From positions 62,001-126,000 of the forward strand of contig NZ_FNYV01000011.1 of NCBI RefSeq assembly GCF_900109115.1: a DNA stretch of 64,000 bases. Reading direction: 5' to 3'. Below are positions 25,610 through 35,901 of the stretch, in pieces. The translations under genes and the position numbers were made by a program. Below the pieces are notes generated by a model. The model was given only the letters and a program-made list of their open reading frames with translations. It ran no database searches and was not told the origin of the DNA. Source of the DNA: Micromonospora phaseoli (GTDB lineage Bacteria > Actinomycetota > Actinomycetes > Mycobacteriales > Micromonosporaceae). Every line of letters starts with the position of its first letter. Positions within the stretch are counted from its first letter, which is position 1.

Positions 25610-26638
25610 ATGCGTATCGGCGTGCTCACCGGCGGCGGCGACTGCCCGGGTCTCAACGCGGTCATCCGGGCGGTGGTCCGTAAGGGCGTCGCCAGCTACG
25701 GCCATGAATTCGTGGGTTTCCGGGACGGCTGGAAGGGCCCGCTGGAGGGTCTGTCCCGTCCGCTGGGCATCGCGGAGGTCCGCGGGATCCTGCCCCGTGG
25801 CGGCACCATCCTCGGCTCGTCCCGCACCAACCCGTTCAAGATTGAGAACGGCGTCGAGCGGATCAAGGACAACCTGGCCGCGCAGGGCGTGGACGCGCTC
25901 ATCGCCATCGGTGGTGAGGACACCCTCGGCGTCGCCACCAAGCTGCACGAGCTGGGTGTCAACGTCGTCGGCGTGCCGAAGACCATCGACAACGACCTCG
26001 GCGCCACCGACTACACGTTCGGCTTCGACACCGCGGTCAACATCGCGATGGAGGCGATCGACCGGCTGCACACCACCGCCGAGAGCCACCACCGCACCCT
26101 GGTGGTCGAGGTGATGGGCCGGCACGCCGGCTGGATCGCCCTGCACGCCGGCCTGGCCGGGGGCGCCAACGTGATCCTGCTGCCGGAGCGCAAGTTCGAC
26201 GTCGACCAGGTCGCCGGCTACGTCGAGAAGCGCTTCCAGCACCAGTACGCCCCGATCGTCGTGGTCGCCGAGGGCGCCCAGCCGCTGGAGGGCCAGATGG
26301 TCCTGCAGAACCAGGAGCTGGACGCGTTCGGTCACGTCCGGCTCGGCGGCATCGGCCAGTGGCTGGCCGAGCAGATGGAGGCCAAGACCGGCAAGGAGGC
26401 CCGCACGGTCGTGCTCGGGCACATCCAGCGCGGTGGCACCCCGACCGCGTTCGACCGGGTGCTCGCCACCCGGCTCGGCCTGCACGCGATCGACGCGGCC
26501 CACGAGGGCGACTGGGGCAAGATGGTCGCGATGCAGAGCACGGACATCGTCCGCGTCCCGCTCGCCGACGCCACCCGCGAGCTGAAGACCGTCCCGCTGG
26601 AGCGCTACGCCGAAGCCGAAGTCTTCTTCGGCAGCTGA
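25610..26638 (+). CDS. pfp: 6-phosphofructokinase, residues predict PPi dependence
   Basis: The 342-residue PfkA-superfamily enzyme has substrate motifs GGGDCPGLN, TIDNDL and MGRHAGWIA. At residue 104 it has Asp (GGEDTLG) and at 124 Lys (PKTIDND). These are the residues of pyrophosphate-dependent enzymes such as that of Amycolatopsis methanolica, where ATP enzymes have Gly at both sites. A reversible PPi-linked fructose-6-phosphate phosphorylation is therefore predicted. ATG 25610 has AGGAGG about 12 bases upstream. It could also be annotated as pfkA. Confidence 0.9.
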   Translation: MRIGVLTGGGDCPGLNAVIRAVVRKGVASYGHEFVGFRDGWKGPLEGLSRPLGIAEVRGILPRGGTILGSSRTNPFKIENGVERIKDNLAAQGVDALIAIGGEDTLGVATKLHELGVNVVGVPKTIDNDLGATDYTFGFDTAVNIAMEAIDRLHTTAESHHRTLVVEVMGRHAGWIALHAGLAGGANVILLPERKFDVDQVAGYVEKRFQHQYAPIVVVAEGAQPLEGQMVLQNQELDAFGHVRLGGIGQWLAEQMEAKTGKEARTVVLGHIQRGGTPTAFDRVLATRLGLHAIDAAHEGDWGKMVAMQSTDIVRVPLADATRELKTVPLERYAEAEVFFGS

Positions 26639-26708
26639 TCGTTCATTGCCGCGTCGCGGCGGGCCCGGCGGTCCGCCGCGACGCCGGCAGACCAAGGGGG
26701 TACGTCAG

Positions 26709-27527
26709 GTGTCAGCCGGGGTGCACACAGTCGCGGTGATCGGCGCCGGCAAGATCGGTGAGCTGATGCTCTCCGGGCTGCTGCGTTCCGGCTGGCCGGC
26801 GGACCGGCTGCTGGCCACCGCCCGCCGCCCGGCCCGCGCCGAGGAGTTGGCCGCCCGCTACGGCGTACGGGTGGTGGACAACCTCACCGCGGTCGACGAG
26901 GCCGAGGTGCTGGTCGTCTCGGTCAAGCCGCAGGACGCCGCGGCGCTGCTGGACGAGATCGGGCCCAAGGTGCCCGCCGACAAACTGGTCATCTCGCTCT
27001 GCGCCGGCCTGCCGAGCAGCTTCTTCAGCCGCCGGCTGCCCACCGGCACACCGGTGGTGCGGGTGATGACCAACACCCCGGCCCTGGTGGACCAGGCGAT
27101 GACCGCCATCTCCGCCGGCGCGCACGCCACCGGCGAGCACCTGGCGCTGGCCGAGGAGATGTTCAAGCCGCTGGGCGCGACCATCCGGGTGCCGGAGAGC
27201 CAGCAGGACGCGGTGACCGCCCTCTCCGGCTCCGGTCCGGCGTACTTCTACCTGCTGGTGGAGGCGATGACCGACGCCGGCATCCTGCTCGGGCTGCCCA
27301 GGCAGGTGGCGCACGACCTGATCGTGCAGACCGCGATCGGGTCGGCGGTGATGCTGCGCGACTCCGGTGAGCACCCGGTGAAGCTGCGCGAGGCGGTCAC
27401 CTCGCCCGCCGGCACCACCATCTCCGCCATCCGCGAGCTGGAGAACCACGGCGTACGCGCGGCGCTGCTGGCCGCCCTGGAGGCGGCCCGCGACCGGGCC
27501 CGGGAGCTGGCCGCCCAGGCCGAGTGA
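26709..27527 (+). CDS. proC: Pyrroline-5-carboxylate reductase
   Basis: The 272-residue enzyme catalyses the last step of proline synthesis, NAD(P)H-dependent reduction of pyrroline-5-carboxylate. The N-terminal Rossmann motif is VAVIGAGKIGELML. The family signature region is VTALSGSGPAYFYLLVEAMTDAGILLGLPRQVA, ending in LREAVTSPAGTTISAIRELE. GTG 26709 has AAGGGGG nine bases upstream. The DUF2203 gene starts 25 bases after its stop, probably in the same operon. Confidence 0.94.
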   Translation: MSAGVHTVAVIGAGKIGELMLSGLLRSGWPADRLLATARRPARAEELAARYGVRVVDNLTAVDEAEVLVVSVKPQDAAALLDEIGPKVPADKLVISLCAGLPSSFFSRRLPTGTPVVRVMTNTPALVDQAMTAISAGAHATGEHLALAEEMFKPLGATIRVPESQQDAVTALSGSGPAYFYLLVEAMTDAGILLGLPRQVAHDLIVQTAIGSAVMLRDSGEHPVKLREAVTSPAGTTISAIRELENHGVRAALLAALEAARDRARELAAQAE

Positions 27528-27552
27528 CGGCGGCCTCCCGAGGGACGCCCCG

Positions 27553-27921
27553 GTGACGCATACTGGCGCGGTGTTCACACTCGCCCAGGCCCGGCACCTG
27601 GTGGCCACCCTGCACCCCCGGGTCGACGAACTGATCCGGGTCCGGGCCGACCTGGCCGAGCTACAGGCCGACCTGGTCACTCACGGGCTCAGCGCGCTCG
27701 GCGGCCGGGCCGAGGTCAAGGCCCTGGAGGCGCGGCTGCACGCGGTCCTCGACGAGATCCAGCAGCACGGCATCGAGGTCAAGAGCGTGGCGCCGGTGCT
27801 GCTCGACTTTCCCGGCGAGCGCGACGGCCGGCAGGTGCTCTGGTGCTGGCTGGAGGGGGACACCGACGTGCGTTGGTACCACCGCGCCGACTGCGGCTTC
27901 GCCGGCCGCCGCCCCGTCTGA
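27553..27921 (+). CDS. DUF2203-family protein
   Basis: The 122-residue protein matches DUF2203 in length and layout: FTLAQARHLVATLHPRVDEL, a central helical pair (EVKALEARLHAVLDEIQQHGIEVKS), then VLLDFPGERDGRQVLWCWLEGDTDVRWYH with a possible His/Asp cluster. The biochemical role is unknown. GTG 27553 has GAGGG about eight bases upstream; an in-frame GTG at 27571, with weak leaderless spacing, is the alternative. It is operonic with proC. Confidence 0.85.
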   Translation: MTHTGAVFTLAQARHLVATLHPRVDELIRVRADLAELQADLVTHGLSALGGRAEVKALEARLHAVLDEIQQHGIEVKSVAPVLLDFPGERDGRQVLWCWLEGDTDVRWYHRADCGFAGRRPV

Positions 27922-28084
27922 GCTCACCGTACGGCGGTCGCCGGGGCCCACTCACGCCGACGCGCAGGCCCGGACCGTCGCGTCGGTCGGTGCGGAGGGC
28001 TCGATCTTTCGGATTCGCCGACCAGGGGTGTGGACGCAGCGGAAAGATGACGACTCGGAGCCACCGGCGCGCGGGAGCAGACGA

Positions 28085-31000
28085 ATGGCCGAGTTCGACA
28101 TCCAGATCCAGGTGCCGGTCTTTCTCGGGGTGATGGCCGCGGGCCTGCGCTCCCGACAGATCTGTCTGCCACCGCCGACGGAAGTGGCCGGTGTCTCGCT
28201 GATCGTGCACCAGATCGAGTTCACCGCCAGCGAGCTGCGGCACGACCAGCCGGCCCGGTACGCGGTCTTCCACCAGTCACACGGGACGACCCAGGGGATG
28301 TGGGCGGAGGGTTTCCAGACCCAGTTGGCCCAGGACGTCGTCGTTCACGTGAGCACCACCGCGGCCGTGCTCGCGCATCCCAACCAGACGCCGCCCGCCA
28401 TCGTGGCGCTACCGCTGACCGTGGTGGTCGATCTGGACTTCGTCGCCGACGGCACACCGACGATGACGAGCAGCATCTCGCAGGTCCAGTGGCGGCTATC
28501 CCTGCCACCGTTACCGCCGACCGTCGACCCGGCCGACATCAAACGGGAGGTGGAGGTCGTCATCCGGCGCGCGTTCCCGTCCTTCACCCAGCCGCTCGAC
28601 ATCGTCAACTTGTTGATGGGCGGCAACACGCCGACCCTGAACGTGGGCATGACCGTCAGCCAGGACGGCACCCTGCTGGTGTTCCGCGCGGAGACCGGAG
28701 CCGGCACCGGCTACGTCGACTGGCGTTGGGGAAATTTCTTCTCCGGCATCGTCACCGACCGTCTCGCCGGTGCCCAGTGGGGACTCTGGATCGATCATCG
28801 GGTCGTCGAGAGCATGTTTCAGACCGCGGTGTGGCAGGCCGTCGCCGCGGAGGCCGGCCCGGAGGTCGACCTGATCAGCGTCGGCAGCGCGTACTCGGGT
28901 ACCGGGGGTAGGGCTCAGGTGACCACGACCGTGCACGCGCATGTCGACCTGCCCGATCCCCTCGGCAACCCCTACGTCGAGGTGCCGGTCCGCGCCGAGC
29001 TCTCCGTCGCCGCCGGCGGTGAGCTGACGATCGATCTCCGGTTGCCGGACATCCGGGCGATCGCCCGCAGCATGATCGCCGGCATCGACGCGGTACTGCG
29101 GCGGCTCCTCGGGCCGGTGTGGGCATTCGTCCGGCTTCCGATCGACTCCGCCATCGCGGACCTCAAGCCGCCGGTCGGCGACGTCGACCTGTCGGGCCTG
29201 CACTGCACCGAGATCGAGCCACTGCACCAGCGGTGCACCCGGCGGCTGCCGGCGTCCTCGTTCGGCGGCACGCAGGTGCGGATCGGCGGCCTGTCCGCGC
29301 AGCCGGACGGGTTGCTGCTCACCGCGACGCTGCGAAGTCCGGTAACCACACCGGCGAAGCTGCGAACCAGCTTCCGGCCGTTCGCGTGGACGCCGCCGCA
29401 GATCTCCTGCGGCAGCGCCGACGCCGCCCTGGCGGCGGCGTTCGCCGAGCACGCCGAGGATCTCGCGCCGCTGCAGGCCCAGATCTACCTCGAGGCGGAC
29501 GGTACGGCCCCGGCCTGGTACTGCGCACTGGAGGTGCTCAACGATCCGCTGGACCGCTTTGGTCACGTCGCGGTCGACAGTGATCGGCTGCCGGCGACCG
29601 TCACCGTCCGGGTGCCCAACCCGGGGCCGGTGTACGCGGCCGACCCCTACCCGGTGGACGTGCTGGTCCGTACGACGATCGGGTCGCGGCTGATCCGGAT
29701 TCCACCTGCACCGCCCCTGACCGAGCAGGACATCCGCCGGCTCAAGGCGGTGGTGATCGCGATGATCGCCGACTGCAAGCTGCTGGTCCGGTCGGGGCGG
29801 TTCGATCTCCGCTGGCTCATCGACCCCCCGTTCGACCGGCAGTTCAGACAACGCTGGCAGCTCGCCGCCGAGCACGTCCGTCCCGGTACGAAGGTGGCCC
29901 TGCTGGCTGACGGCGGGCCGATGGTGAGCGTCGCCGCCCGGGCAGGGACCGTGACGAAACTGTCCGCGATGGTCAGCCCGGGTGCCGGACTGAGCCTCGT
30001 TCGTGACGAGATCCCGGAGGGCGCGGCGCAGGCGGCCCTGGCGATCCGACAGCAGCTGCTCGAGGTGACCGCATCCGTCGCGGTCGAGGCGCCCGTCGCA
30101 GCCGTGCTGGCCTCTGCGGTCTGGACACCGAACGGCGTGGCCGCCGTCCTGTCCGACGGGATCGCCGCGTACGACGTCGGCAGTGCGGCTCGCCCGCGAG
30201 CCGTGGGCCGCTGGTACGTCGACGGTGTGCGACGGGCGCTGAACTGGTGGTCCGGCCTGCTTGTCGTCACCGAGGACGGCTTGTTCAACGTTGACGCCGA
30301 GCGGCGGCTGCGCCGGGTCGGACCGGCCGAGGAACCGGCACCGCTGCTGGACGCGGCGTCGGGTCCGGGCGCCATGTACGTGCTCACCGCCGACGGGCTG
30401 CAGGTGCGTTCCCGCAGCCTGTCGCGGCGCTCGTCGGTTGCCGTCCACGGAGCGCGATCACTGCTGCGCGTCGGGGGTCGGCTACTGGTGGGCGGCGCGG
30501 CTGGCGTCGCCGTGTACCGGATGACCGGCACCGGGCTCTCGGTGGACCCGGTGGTCTCGGTACCGGAGTTGGACGTGACCCACCTGGCTGCGGTGATCGT
30601 GGAGGACGAGGGCGCGGTCCTGGCGACGGTGGCGGACGGGACGTGGCGGTCACTCGTCGTCGACGAGCGGGACCGGGTGTCGGTCGTCGCGGAATACCCC
30701 GAGCGGCCCTGGTTCGCCGGGGCGGCGCGGCTCGGGGACACGTTCGTCCTGGTCGACGACCGGGGTGGCGCGCTGGAGGTGTTGACCGCCGGAGTGGCCA
30801 GACCGGTCGGGTCGGACGCGACCACCGAGCTTCCGGCGGGCTTCGCGTTCGCCTCCTGGACCGACCTGGGTCCGGAGCGGGCAGTAGGCACGCTGCACGG
30901 CGCGCAGGTGACGGTCGTCGGACCGATCGGGGAGGGCGGCGTGACGGACGGCACCTTCCCGCTGTTCGGGGCCGCGCACTACGCACCGCCGCTACCGATG

Positions 31001-31330
31001 AGTGACGCCGTCAGCCTCATCTCCCTCGCGGGCAGTTCCTTCCGGCTGCGCTTCGGCGAGGCGGTACGCGACGTGGTCCTGCACCTGGCATCCGTGGCGT
31101 CGCGCCTCACCTTCCCGCCCGGGACACCGGTGGTACGGGTCAGCGGTGATCCGACGTTCTCCCTGTCCGCGACGACGGTGACCGGTGCCGTCGCCGGCAC
31201 GCTGGATTCGGGCGGGACGCTACGGATCTACGGCAGGATGACCGAGCTGAGCTTCACGGCCGATCCGGTGTTCGCCGACGGCACCGTCCCCGACGGCTTC
31301 TACCTTCAGGTGGGCGCCGTACCCGCGTGA
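28085..31330 (+). CDS. Orphan 1081-residue protein with a C-terminal beta-propeller-like region
   Basis: I do not recognise this protein. It has no clear signal peptide or membrane helix. Residues 1-630 are strand-rich with long amphipathic helices (for example IKREVEVVIRRAF, IRAIARSMIAGIDAVLRRLLG). Repeated lipophilic beta patterns loosely recall TULIP-type lipid-transfer domains; this is only a suggestion. Residues about 670-960 contain several blade-like units (WTPNGVAAVLSDGIAAYDV, LLVVTEDGLFNV, YVLTADGLQV, LLVGGAAGVAVY), consistent with a beta-propeller. ATG 28085 has GGGAGCAGACGA upstream. Codons CGA, ATC and less extreme GC suggest lateral arrival. No neighbour explains it. Confidence 0.7.
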   Translation: MAEFDIQIQVPVFLGVMAAGLRSRQICLPPPTEVAGVSLIVHQIEFTASELRHDQPARYAVFHQSHGTTQGMWAEGFQTQLAQDVVVHVSTTAAVLAHPNQTPPAIVALPLTVVVDLDFVADGTPTMTSSISQVQWRLSLPPLPPTVDPADIKREVEVVIRRAFPSFTQPLDIVNLLMGGNTPTLNVGMTVSQDGTLLVFRAETGAGTGYVDWRWGNFFSGIVTDRLAGAQWGLWIDHRVVESMFQTAVWQAVAAEAGPEVDLISVGSAYSGTGGRAQVTTTVHAHVDLPDPLGNPYVEVPVRAELSVAAGGELTIDLRLPDIRAIARSMIAGIDAVLRRLLGPVWAFVRLPIDSAIADLKPPVGDVDLSGLHCTEIEPLHQRCTRRLPASSFGGTQVRIGGLSAQPDGLLLTATLRSPVTTPAKLRTSFRPFAWTPPQISCGSADAALAAAFAEHAEDLAPLQAQIYLEADGTAPAWYCALEVLNDPLDRFGHVAVDSDRLPATVTVRVPNPGPVYAADPYPVDVLVRTTIGSRLIRIPPAPPLTEQDIRRLKAVVIAMIADCKLLVRSGRFDLRWLIDPPFDRQFRQRWQLAAEHVRPGTKVALLADGGPMVSVAARAGTVTKLSAMVSPGAGLSLVRDEIPEGAAQAALAIRQQLLEVTASVAVEAPVAAVLASAVWTPNGVAAVLSDGIAAYDVGSAARPRAVGRWYVDGVRRALNWWSGLLVVTEDGLFNVDAERRLRRVGPAEEPAPLLDAASGPGAMYVLTADGLQVRSRSLSRRSSVAVHGARSLLRVGGRLLVGGAAGVAVYRMTGTGLSVDPVVSVPELDVTHLAAVIVEDEGAVLATVADGTWRSLVVDERDRVSVVAEYPERPWFAGAARLGDTFVLVDDRGGALEVLTAGVARPVGSDATTELPAGFAFASWTDLGPERAVGTLHGAQVTVVGPIGEGGVTDGTFPLFGAAHYAPPLPMSDAVSLISLAGSSFRLRFGEAVRDVVLHLASVASRLTFPPGTPVVRVSGDPTFSLSATTVTGAVAGTLDSGGTLRIYGRMTELSFTADPVFADGTVPDGFYLQVGAVPA

Positions 31331-31390
31331 TCTCCGGTGCCGGCGATCCAGGGTCAATGCGTTGATGCGAGCCCAGCTAGGGTTGGCCGG

Positions 31391-31879
31391 ATGAGCGGGG
31401 TGCGGCGGGCGAGCGTGGACGATGCGCGGGAACTGGTTCGGTTGCGGGCGGTCATGTTGAGTGCGGTGGGCGGCGCGCCGCCGGAGCCCGGCGGATGGCA
31501 GCACAGCGCCCTGCGTACTCTGCGCCGGCAGTTGCCGGACCCGGACGCCGACCTCGCCGCCTTCGTGGTTGACGCGCCGGGTCGACCGGGGGTGGTGGCC
31601 GCGTGTGCGGTGGGCGTGGTCGACCTGCGGCTCGGCGGGCCAGCCGACGCCAGCGATCGCCGCGGTTACGTCTTCAACGTGGTCACCGACCCCGCGTACC
31701 GTCGGCGGGGTTTCTCACGTGGCTGCATGTCGGCGCTGCTCGACTGGTTCGCCGGGCAGGGGGTGCGGACGGTCGAGTTGAAGGCCAGCCCCGAAGGGGA
31801 GTCGCTGTACCGGGAGTTGGGCTTTCGTCCCACCGCGGCGCCGGCCCTGCGGCGGGTCGTGCCGGGCGGTGCGCGCTGA
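31391..31879 (+). CDS. GNAT-family N-acetyltransferase
   Basis: The 162-residue GNAT fold protein has an acetyl-CoA pocket: FNVVTDPAYRRRGFSRGCMSALLDW matches the R/Q-x-x-G-x-G/A motif, and ELKASPEGESLYRELGF is the terminal beta-bulge motif. The substrate is unknown. ATG 31391 is preceded by TAGGGT at 31378-31383 with seven bases between, suggesting a leaderless message. Its TGA overlaps the start of the next GNAT gene (TGATG), so they are coupled. Confidence 0.87.
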   Translation: MSGVRRASVDDARELVRLRAVMLSAVGGAPPEPGGWQHSALRTLRRQLPDPDADLAAFVVDAPGRPGVVAACAVGVVDLRLGGPADASDRRGYVFNVVTDPAYRRRGFSRGCMSALLDWFAGQGVRTVELKASPEGESLYRELGFRPTAAPALRRVVPGGAR

Positions 31880-32442
31880 TGTTCGCCGTGCCGCTGACCG
31901 ACGACGCGCAGCTGCGTCCGCTGAACCCGTGGCACGCCGAGGAGTTCCTGGCGAACCTGAACCGGTCCCGCGAGCACATCTCGCCCTGGGTGTCGCCGTC
32001 CTTCGTCGCCGCCGACCTCGACGGGGCACGGCACGTGCTGCAGCGGTACGCCGACCGGTGGGCCCGTGACGACGGTGGGATCTGGGGCATCTGGTCCGGC
32101 GGCACGCTGGTCGGCGGGGTGCTGCTGGTGTCGCTCAACACGGCGAGCGGGGTGTGTGAGGCGGGCTGCTGGCTGGAGCCGGCCGCCGAGGGGCGTGGCC
32201 TGGTGACCCGCGCGGTGAGCCGGCTCATCGACTGGGTGGTGGACGAGCGTGACCTGCACCGGGTCGAGTGGCGGACCAACGCCGACAACGTGCGCAGCAT
32301 CGCGGTGGCCCGCCGGCTCGGCATGCGGCGTGACGGCGTGCTGCGCGAGGTGCTAGCCGGCCCGGACGGCCGGATCGACCTGGAGGTCTGGTCGGTGCTG
32401 GCCCCCGAGTGGCGGTCGCGGCACGGCGGCCCGGACCGCTAG
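31879..32442 (+). CDS. RimJ/RimL-type GNAT N-acetyltransferase
   Basis: The 187-residue protein resembles ribosomal-protein Ser/Ala acetyltransferases: LRPLNPWHAEEFLANLNRSREHI, then the acetyl-CoA motif LEPAAEGRGLVTRAVSRLIDW and the family hallmark ADNVRSIAVARRLGMRRDGVLRE. The substrate cannot be read from sequence; RimJ/L-like proteins acetylate N-termini, antibiotics or polyamines. It starts on the A shared with the upstream GNAT stop codon. Confidence 0.87.
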   Translation: MFAVPLTDDAQLRPLNPWHAEEFLANLNRSREHISPWVSPSFVAADLDGARHVLQRYADRWARDDGGIWGIWSGGTLVGGVLLVSLNTASGVCEAGCWLEPAAEGRGLVTRAVSRLIDWVVDERDLHRVEWRTNADNVRSIAVARRLGMRRDGVLREVLAGPDGRIDLEVWSVLAPEWRSRHGGPDR

Positions 32443-32503
32443 GTCGGCTCGGACCGGCGTGGCGGCACCGGCATGCAGTCAGGTGTCGACGGCCGGATCG
32501 AGG

Positions 32504-33175
32504 TCAGCCGGCTGCGGCGAGCGCGGCGCGCAGGGTGCCCGTGCCGGCCGGGGATTCCCGCTCCCAGTCCGCCGGATCGGCCGAGTAGATGACGCCGTAG
32601 GCCGGATTGCCCGGTTGGAAGCGCCAGCCGTCGGCGAGCGAGCCGACGTCCACGGCTTCGTAGCCGATCCGGTCGAGGAACGCGGTGACGGTCTCCTTGG
32701 CGTCCGCGTCGTCGCCGGCGATCGGCAGGGCGCTGCGGTCCGCGGCACCGTTCGGCCGGGGCAGGGCGAGCAGGTGCTTGAAGAAGATGTTGTTGAACGC
32801 CTTGACCACCCGGGCCTCGGGCAGGTGCCGTTGCAGCAGCTCGCTGCTGGTGGCGGTGGCGGAATCCAACTCGGGGAACTGGCCGTCCCGTTCCGGGTAG
32901 TAGTTGTTGGTGTCGATGACGACCTTGCCGGCCAGCGGTGCGGCCGGCACGGACCGGTACGACTTGAGCGGGATGGTGACCACCACCAGGTCACCAGCGT
33001 TGGCCGCGGCGTCGGCGGTGCCCGCGCTCGCCTGCGGCCCCAGCTCCTCGACCAGGCCGGTGAGGGTCTCCGGCCCGCGTGAGTTGCTCAGCACCACGTC
33101 GTAGCCGGCGTTCACGGCCAGCCGCGCCAGCGTCCCTCCGATATGCCCGCTGCCGATCAACCCCACCGTCGCCAT
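32504..33175 (-). CDS. NADPH-dependent F420 reductase-like oxidoreductase
   Basis: The 223-residue protein has an N-terminal Rossmann motif (TVGLIGSGHIGGTLARLAVNAGYDVVLSN) and the domain of F420H2:NADP oxidoreductase-like proteins (VVIDTNNYYPERDGQ, KAFNNIFFKHL, ALPIAGDDADAKETV). It probably transfers hydride between NADPH and F420 or another acceptor. F420 use is common in Micromonosporaceae, but cofactor choice is not proven. ATG 33175 has GGAGGGGTGGGG just upstream. The frame runs on open to 33802, but that extension is antisense to the glutathione peroxidase gene and rejected. Confidence 0.85.
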   Translation of the reverse strand: MATVGLIGSGHIGGTLARLAVNAGYDVVLSNSRGPETLTGLVEELGPQASAGTADAAANAGDLVVVTIPLKSYRSVPAAPLAGKVVIDTNNYYPERDGQFPELDSATATSSELLQRHLPEARVVKAFNNIFFKHLLALPRPNGAADRSALPIAGDDADAKETVTAFLDRIGYEAVDVGSLADGWRFQPGNPAYGVIYSADPADWERESPAGTGTLRAALAAAG

Positions 33176-33261
33176 ACCCCACCCCTCCACCACTCCGGCC
33201 ACCACCGAACCTACCCCGCCCGCCCGGACCCGCCCGCTGTTCGTCGAGGCGGGTACCGCGG

Positions 33262-33750
33262 TCAGGCCGGGAGGTTCTTGTCGATGGCGGTGCGCAGGCT
33301 GGGGTCGTCGGGGGTGACCGTGGGGGCGAAGCGGGCGGCGACGGTGCCGTCGGGGGCGACGAGGAACTTTTCGAAGTTCCATCGCACGTCGCCGGTGTGG
33401 CCGTCGGCGTCGGGGGTGTCCGTCAGGGCCGCGTAGAGCGGGTGGCGGTGCGGGCCGTTGACGTCGACCTTCTCCGTCAGTGGGAAGCTCACTCCATAGT
33501 TGACCTGGCAGAACTCGCTGATCTCGGCGGCGCTGCCCGGCTCCTGGCCGGCGAACTGGTTGCACGGCACGCCGAGCACCAGCAGCCCGCGGTCGGCGTA
33601 CTCGTCCTGTAGCGCCTGCAGGCCGGCGTACTGCGGGGTGAGTCCGCACCGGGACGCGACGTTGACCACCAGCAGGGCTCGCCCGCGGTACTGAGCGAGA
33701 TCGGCCGGGCCGCCGTCGAGTGCGCCGATCGGGATGTCGAAGACCGTCAT
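33262..33750 (-). CDS. Glutathione peroxidase family protein (Cys type)
   Basis: The 162-residue thiol peroxidase has Cys35 in NVASRCGLTPQY replacing selenocysteine, the Gln of CNQFAGQEPG and the Trp-Asn of RWNFEKFLV, so the catalytic tetrad is complete. It probably reduces peroxides with thioredoxin rather than glutathione, since Actinobacteria lack glutathione. No ribosome site of note. It reads convergently away from the chitinase promoter region. Confidence 0.9.
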   Translation of the reverse strand: MTVFDIPIGALDGGPADLAQYRGRALLVVNVASRCGLTPQYAGLQALQDEYADRGLLVLGVPCNQFAGQEPGSAAEISEFCQVNYGVSFPLTEKVDVNGPHRHPLYAALTDTPDADGHTGDVRWNFEKFLVAPDGTVAARFAPTVTPDDPSLRTAIDKNLPA

Positions 33751-33889
33751 GCCGCGAGGTTACCGCTGGGTGGTTGAGCGCCGGACCGTCGGGGAGGGCC
33801 ACGCTACCGTTCGGTAGCCGACCGCTGACCGGCGAAGACGCGGGAACCGGGTGGTTTCGCCTCGACGGCCAAATCGATACATGCGCATC

Positions 33890-33918
33890 TTGACGAAGTG
33901 GTTGCGTGTGAGTAGCGT
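33890..33918 (+). promoter_or_regulatory. Probable sigma-70-type promoter of the chitinase gene
   Basis: TTGACG (33890-33895) and TAGCGT (33913-33918) are separated by 17 bases, the ideal spacing. Transcription would begin near 33925, leaving a 40-base leader that contains the palindrome at 33933. Confidence 0.6.
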
Positions 33919-33932
33919 CTCCTCATCCTTTT

Positions 33933-33943
33933 GGAAAGTTTCC
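33933..33943. promoter_or_regulatory. GGAAAGTTTCC palindrome, candidate operator
   Basis: A perfect 11-bp palindrome (GGAAA-G-TTTCC) sits just after the predicted chitinase transcription start, a position suited to repression. It does not match the DasR site. The binding protein is unknown. Confidence 0.45.
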
Positions 33944-33963
33944 TAACTGTTTGGAGACGCCAC

Positions 33964-35589
<1,626 letters not shown>

Positions 35590-35616
35590 GCCGACGGCCA
35601 ACGCACCACCCACACG

Positions 35617-35648
35617 ACGGGGAGGGGCCCGCACCGGCCCCTCCCCGT
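35617..35648 (+). terminator. Strong hairpin after the chitinase gene
   Basis: A 13-bp perfect GC-rich stem (ACGGGGAGGGGCC with its complement) around a six-base loop, 28 bases after the chitinase stop. There is no T-run, but stem strength and position support termination. Confidence 0.65.
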
Positions 35649-35661
35649 CCGGCTTGCCTGT

Positions 35662-35830
35662 AAGGAGGGGCCCCTTGTTAACGCCTCCGGTAGAGCAGGG
35701 GCCCCCTGTTAACAAACTGCCCGGTGCGCCGAGCCGGCCGCCATCAGGCGCCGGCTCCGCGCCGCTCCGGTCGCGTGTCTTAACAGGGGGCCCCTCCTAA
35801 ACAAAAGGCGTTAACAAGGGGCCCCTCCTT
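35662..35830. repeat. Nested GGGGCCCC inverted-repeat element
   Basis: The outer arms (35662-35685 and 35807-35830) are a perfect 24-bp inverted repeat. The inner arms (35697-35712 and 35780-35795) are a perfect 16-bp inverted repeat, AGGGGCCCCCTGTTAA in the first. They enclose a GC-rich loop. The element fills most of the 312-bp gap between the chitinase and lipoprotein genes. Related single or direct copies lie at 3321 and 45940. Confidence 0.85.
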
Positions 35831-35901
35831 GCGCCGGCGGCGGGTGTGACAGACTCGCCGCTCGACCGTGTCTCGATGTCCGTCGTCGGGAGGTAGCGAT
35901 A

